NCBI GenBank assembly: GCA_028274465.1
Contig: CM051455.1
Location: 46,393,129-46,457,128 of the forward strand
Source: Plantago ovata
Taxonomy: Eukaryota; Streptophyta; Magnoliopsida; Lamiales; Plantaginaceae
DNA: 64,000 nucleotides
Direction: 5' to 3'
This document shows positions 58,160-64,000 of the stretch, one piece after another. Each line of letters opens with the position of its first letter. The stretch's first letter is position 1. Under the pieces are notes generated by a model. It did no database searches and was not told the origin of the DNA. It saw only the letters and a list, made by a program, of their open reading frames with translations. The position numbers and the translations under genes are program-made.

Positions 58160-58785
58160 CTTCTTCTTTGGAGTTTTAATTCCAAAAGAAGGGCTACTTA
58201 TTAATAATTAGTGGCCTAAGTTTAAACTACCCACAAATAAAACTCCAAATAAAATGTAGTAATACATATTAGACATGTAGAGTAATGTGTAAAATATGGG
58301 ACCTACAATAAAGCCTAAAATAAGCCCAAAACCATTAGAAATTTTATTTCATTTGGGAGGGGCTTTTTGAAAATTTTAATGTTTAGACTACTCCTTATGG
58401 GTGGTGCTTAATTATGGGTCTTTTAACCTATAAGCCCCAAAAAAGCCCTTCCAAAATGAAGTATCCAATGGTTTGGGGGCTTAATTTGATATTCTTATAT
58501 GGGTCCCATATTTATCCCTTCCAAAGGTAGTTGTTTTTCTTTGTGGGTCCCATATTTGAGGTTTAAATTGGGAGTAATCCCTTTATAGCCTCCATTTGAG
58601 GCTATTTAGGGTTTAATTTGGGATTTAGCTCCTATTAAGTCCTTTTGTAGCCTCCATAAAGTGACCCACAATAAAGTTTAAAATAAGTCCCAAACCATTA
58701 AACACTTCATTTGGAAGGGACTTTGTTTGGGAATTTTAATGTTTAGAAGCCCTATTTAAGCCTCAACCATAACGAATGCTCTTAG
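58160..58785. repeat. Cluster of direct and inverted copies of a GGGCTTA-type MITE
   Basis: The segment AATAAGCCCAAAACCATT... AATTTTAATGTTTAGA occurs at about 58312-58395, again as AATAAGTCCCAAACCATT at about 58668-58750, and in the opposite sense near 58430-58500 (CCAATGGTTTGGGGGCTTAA). These are nested or tandem copies of one short element. No coding sequence. Confidence 0.65.
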
Positions 58786-58789
58786 ATTT

Positions 58790-61584
58790 TTTTTTTAAAG
58801 GATAAGATACTCCATAATATATCACACAAAATACTTAGCGTTTTACAAACCGAGTACGAGTCCTAGATTCCGAATTTAAAATTACATTAAATCACTGAGG
58901 TCACTCAAACCAAATGATATGAAATTTAAAACTTGTATATACATTTATTTTACGTTAAGAGTTATAATTACCTATGTGGCTAAACTAGTATATTCGTGTG
59001 GCAGGATATGCCCATTAGTTACATTTTGTAATTGTTTATGACAAATGGTGAAGATGGCTCCATGAAGATGTCTCTCTATATGATTTTCCTTATTATTTGT
59101 TAGAAGTTTTTTAGTTGACATTTTGTTCATGGAAGAATCCGACCAAACCATCATTTATGTGCTATGAATTTTTTGAGGACGTATGATTCGCACCACACGT
59201 ATTAAGATGAATTATTGAAGGACGAACTAAAACCGATAGCATGCCACAGAGAACAATCAAGATTAAGCTTTTCATAATCATATTACAAAAATGTATCATC
59301 TACTTAATCCATCCTGATAAAGTGTAAAATATTTGCAAAACTCCTATTCACTCTGGCATAGCAATTTTTCAAGTTGAAAATCCAATGAAACTGATAAAAT
59401 GTAGGTAAATTAAATCACACAACTTTTTATGTAATTCTCTCTTTTTTTTGGTTTTATCAATTGAACTTCAAGTTGTACTTTATGGTCCAAAAACATGGCG
59501 GCCTCGTGACTAATGAGGCTGAATCAGAAGAGTCTAAAATATTCACATCCTGTGGTTTACAATTCTTTATTTGTTGATTAAGATATACTACATCGTCGCA
59601 ATTCATCACATTATATAAAATATATAGATACTTCCAGAAATAAAACATTTTGATGATTTGTTTTCCCTAAAACACCGTATGGGCCCAAAATCCCTTTGGG
59701 CTAGGTACGTGGGCCTGATCATATCTGGAGACTGCAACCTCTCAATAGTGAATTGGTTGCCCATAATACACACGCCACACGCCTCACGTGACTGGTATTA
59801 TTGTATTGTATGTATCTACCCAGGGTGACATTTCCTATCTAACCGAGCAATCCTAGGATGTGGCTTGTATTTGTCAGCTTCACAACAAGATTTTTGAGTT
59901 ACCAGCTGAATAATATTACATTATAATTTAAACTATACCCGTAAGTTACATTTTTGTTATACCTAGATCAAACAAGCCGAGTATTATTGAGTTTGAATTA
60001 TGAGCGGCTCGGCTCGTTAAGAAAACAAGCCAATATAAGGCTCGAACCATAATATTTATGTCGTTCGAAAATTCTCGAGTCGAGCCAAGCTATGATGACA
60101 TAAAAAGAAAATAATTATAAATATGAAATAAGACGTTAAAATAAAAAAAAAAAAGATTACACATTACAAATCGATCAACATGCCAAATTATAAATTTATC
60201 AAGTCTAACGAAATTCAAACATAAATCATTCAAAATAGACCGATGGACTTGAAAATGTAGACTATAGTATGAATGGCATGTAACCAGGTGTGTCGAGCTC
60301 AACGAGCCGAGCTCGGCTAACCTTATCGAGCCGAGCCGAGTACTCAGCTCACACGACAACACCATAACACAAGCGATAGGTCGGGCAGGTGGCGGCCGGT
60401 TGGCGTTGCAAATTGTTTTTTAGTTTTTACATTAAGTAAATAATTTGTTATTAGGTTTTACGCTTTGTATCCGTCACTTCTCCACCTACATCCATCCGCG
60501 TTCATCCATGTTGAACAAAGATTATGGTGTGTTACAAGTGTAATTTAACTTCAAATGTGAACTGTACCCAAATTTCTCATCCAAGACTCTGTGCTTAGTC
60601 AAAGTTTCATGCATATAAACACGCAACAGTAGTACATTTGATGAGAAATTTGGGAGCATGTGCTAGAGCCGGCCTTGTCTATACAGAGGAATATGGGAAC
60701 TTAACCATTTGGGGGAAATCGTGATAATTTAGTTACTTACCAACGTAGGAGTGTTTTGATAGGTCTAGTACATTGTTGTCTAGAGCTGATGAATATGTGA
60801 TGGACCTTGTCGAATATATTACATATTGGGGTTCCATTAAATTTACATGTCCAACCGTTAAACATCTGGTGATTGATCGGAATTTTAGTAAAACGAATGA
60901 GCTTTAAATTTGTTCATTGTATTGGCCTATGATCCCAACACATTTTCGTAATCGTATCATTAAAACGCGTTAAGTTACTAAAATTTCTTCGAGGTGAAAA
61001 GGTGGTTAATGCAATAAGTGTGTTAATCAATACTTGAATGAATTAAGTCATTTATACACACATGGATGAATGTTCCATTGTACTAAATTCGAGTTAAAGA
61101 GCAAGTTATGAAAGAACGAAATCGTCTAATTGAATTTGGGATCCAAAATGACAAAAAAAATGATGTTAGGCACCCGTAGGCGCGATGCGGATCCCAGACC
61201 AGTGTCTAGGCATCTGCAGGCGCTGCGAAGTGATGCATTCCTTCGGCATTTTAAGCAAACTTTTGGGTTTCTTCTTGAACGGACACATCCCTTAACTTGT
61301 GTTAGGCATATCCTTTCGTCTTAGAAGAACATTCACATGATGATTTGAACACATTTGAAGGGTTGTAACACTTGGAAAAGTGATGCATTTGTTGTACAAA
61401 ATAGGTGAATAAATAATTCATTTCTTCAATCACATTGCAAACTCATCTCCTTCTCCCTCTGTACTCTTTTGTACTCTTCATACTCAATGTAAGTTTGCTA
61501 AATCCAGCTGTTGTAGTGCTGCTTAGCCGTCTCAAAAGCAGTTTTTATCACGGGAGACTATTACCATAATCTCATAAACACCAT
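58790..61584. other. Gene-free AT-rich region
   Basis: No gene supported. 59990-60340 contains repeated CGAGCCGAGCTCGGCT phrases on both strands, probably transposon-derived. 61090-61330 has a GC-richer stretch without recognisable protein sequence in any frame. Confidence 0.4.
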
Positions 61585-61935
61585 GTGCAGTATGCTATTT
61601 CTACCATTTGCAGGGATTTGGCGCCGGCGCCGGTGCACCAGGAGCTGGTAACTGAGATACAACAAGTAGCAGCAATGGTAGGAGTCAGCAAAACATCTTT
61701 TGTCCATAGAGAAGCAAATTTCATCGCCGATCAGCTTGCAAGGGAAGGAAGCAAGAATTATAAAACCTTACTAGATGATCCAACATTCCTCTTTTGTGTC
61801 TCCCCTAGATTCTATTACCAAGAATGGCATTCGTGCCCCGATTGGTTAAGATCTCATGTAATTAGTGATTTGAACAATGTCTCGAACAGATTTGTAACCC
61901 CAGGATCATCATTTGATGCTCATACCATTTGCTAA
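61585..61935 (+). pseudogene. RNase H-like fragment of a retroelement
   Basis: A frame of about 116 codons ends at TAA. It contains the C-terminal RNase H motif found in plant non-LTR retroelements and their domesticated relatives: SFVHREANFIADQLAREGS, followed by a short tail. Catalytic acidic residues of the N-terminal RNase H half are missing. A gene ending here would need an upstream exon, and I see none. Confidence 0.7.
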
Positions 61936-64000
61936 TGAATCTCTTTAGTTAAAAAAAAACTATCAACTCTACTCACCTTCTTTATTACTTATTTGTTATT
62001 TGTTCAGACACTTCACTTCATAAAATGCCTCACAACACAGTGATCAAGGTGATACAATCAAGTTACACGGTGTTCCTTGCTAGATTATCAAGATTCAAAG
62101 ACCCGAGCCTAGGTCCATATACAGCATCGCAATAGTACTTACCTCGTGATATAGACATATAGTGCTGTCAAAATGGCTGAAAATCAAATGGTGAGATTTC
62201 GTAGTATGTTACTCACGTTGTAACGTACTATTGTAACAATTGGGTAAAAATAAACCATACTAACTCAAGTCATGTGCAAATCCGAAGAAAAACTTTACTA
62301 GTTTTGGCATAATGTTCCGTATTTTGTTCTGTATTTTTCGAAAAAACTGGCGCAGAATAACTATGGTCCATAGACTGGCTTGTATTGTATCTAGAAAGTG
62401 ATGTCTATATATGAAGCCTTCAATTTCTCCGTGAAAGGCATTATTTAGAGGAACAGAAGCTCCTTCAAGAATTAATATTGGAAGGCTGCTGGCACATAAC
62501 AACACAACATTTTTTGGAATGGTTCATCCCTGACTGATCTATCTGTAATATCTGTACAAGATGAGAAAATAATTGCAACAAGCCATTTTCTCCGTGAATG
62601 AAGTTTCTAATTTCTATTCATTAATTCAGTGTAAATTAAATATATGAATGAATGATTGATATATTGATTATTCAAGAATGGACAAAGATCCACTTAATAG
62701 TTGTGTATCCAATATGGGACCTTTTAATGTGGTAAATTAGAGTTTGACCCTACCAAAAAATATTCTTTAAATGTTATCTGAATTTGAGGAAAAAGGAATG
62801 TCAAATTTTAACAGACAACAAGCAATGAATGAATGTTGTGGTGAAAAATAGCAATGCACTAATGATGCAGTGTTGTTTGGTTTGATATGATATGACTGGA
62901 ACTGGATTGTCCCAAATCAATAATAGACTGAAAAAAAGGGAAAAATGAAACATATTTTCTTTCACTTTTGTCTTACCTTATAATACGAAGTATTATTTTT
63001 AAGAGAAATAACTCATAATTATCATAGAAGTACACATTAGATACGTCACCTTGCTACATTAGACACGTTAAATGGAACAAATGATAGTGAACGTACGTTG
63101 AGAGAGGATACCATTGATATCCCGCTCGCATTCGTTTTTGCTTGGAATTTAGGTGTGTGGCGGCTTAGCATTTTTCATTTGATTCAATTTGGTGAATAAT
63201 TCATTACAAACGGGACCTAGAGAAAAGTTGACGACAAGAATAGCTCTGGGCTGTGCAGTCATGTCTTAAACAAGATGTACATAAATCTTGTAGGTGAACA
63301 GCAAAGAAAATGCAGTTTGACCAGTGAGTCAATTGTACAATTGAGTGGAAACGATATATAATGGCAGTATGGTACTTTTATATGGATCATCAAGATTTGA
63401 AGAGGAAATAGTGAATAGTTATTAGGCACAATTTTGGAGAAACTGGACATATATACTTGAGTCAGAATCTCAGACATAGACAAGCATTAACATTAACAAG
63501 TCTTCTGGCAGTATGGGTATGGCACTTTTATATGGATCATCTATGAATCATTTGTATTGTTTCGAGCATTTCTTATACTTGTTTCGTTTTATTTAGTAAT
63601 AAAAAACAAAAAACTTTGGCCGTTTAAAAAAAATAAAAAATTAACAAGTCTTCTTTTCATAGACATCCAAATTCTAAAACAGTAGCCAACATTTACATTA
63701 ACAAGTCTTATTTTCATTAGTTATGGTTCCCCATTTATCACCATAATAAAAAATCCCCCCTATCTATCGGTCGGGGATCAAGCGTTTTATACTTTTAGTG
63801 CGCTTCGTTGGAGGATTAGTATTAGGGTCCATTGATTTTTTATACCTCCTTAGCGTCCCTAATTACGAAATGAACCTCCTTAGTTTATCAATTACATTTT
63901 AGTCCAAAGTCAACAAAAATTCACTATTCCAAAATTGAATTTTGTTGGAACCAAACAAGATTTAGTGATTTCAAATAAAAAAGATAAATAATTAAAAGAA
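61936..64000. other. Gene-free region to the window end
   Basis: No gene is supported. Short direct repeats are present: GGCAGTATGG...CTTTTATATGGATCATC at 63363 and 63506, and ATTAACAAGTCTT at about 63493, 63640 and 63697. The last 250 bases include moderately GC-rich DNA that may be the edge of another repeat. Confidence 0.4.

Noticed and set aside
60090-60365. 91-codon minus-strand frame with repeated GAGCCGAGCTCGG DNA
   Set aside because: It is built from a repeat also present in other intergenic parts. No protein family recognised.

Overview
This is a plant nuclear window. The genes have many introns with GT-AG borders (one GC-AG), the intergenic DNA is AT-rich, and there are many short non-autonomous DNA transposons. 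The dominant gene family is a set of UDP-glycosyltransferases (UGT73 / group D) that, from memory, most resemble flavonoid 7-O-glucosyltransferases of Scutellaria. Together with the other genes this suggests an asterid eudicot, probably of the order Lamiales. No species can be assigned from sequence alone.

Layout. At 0.9-1.7 kb is a complete three-exon gene for mitochondrial ribosomal protein L47 (uL29m). From 2.7 to 30 kb is a tandem UGT array. It holds one broken copy (2.7-5.2 kb, carrying a Mutator-like insertion and several frameshifts), one C-terminal tail relic (6.7-6.85 kb), one relic with promoter and leader but no coding region (7.15-7.65 kb), and four intronless intact genes (9.6-11.0, 14.5-16.0, 22.7-24.2 and 25.9-27.3 kb). 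The last three intact UGTs are each followed by a DUF579 (glucuronoxylan methyltransferase-like) gene. Two of those DUF579 copies are short pseudogenes (17.25 and 24.9 kb) and one is intact (28.8-29.9 kb), so the duplicating unit was UGT + DUF579. A 4-kb PIF/Harbinger-type element (17.56-21.54 kb) sits inside the array and carries fragments of two unrelated cellular genes, WDR12/YTM1 and an SR-type splicing factor.

From 32 to 47.4 kb there are three well-preserved single genes on the + strand: a PTEN2-like phosphoinositide phosphatase (12 coding exons, with a hAT element in its last intron), a C2-domain protein with a Pro/Tyr-rich tail (last intron GC-AG), and a D3-type cyclin with a short upstream ORF. 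From 47.4 to 64 kb I find no intact gene. This part is AT-rich and holds Stowaway-, Mutator- and other TIR-type elements, a 0.9-kb tandem direct duplication, a tRNA-like sequence and an RNase H-like retroelement fragment.

The four UGTs are probably specialised-metabolism enzymes acting in the cytosol on phenolic acceptors. The DUF579 enzyme would act in the Golgi on xylan, so its repeated neighbourhood with UGTs is most simply explained by hitch-hiking in tandem duplication rather than by a shared pathway. Several transposon insertions can be verified inside the window because the paralogous unit preserves the empty site.
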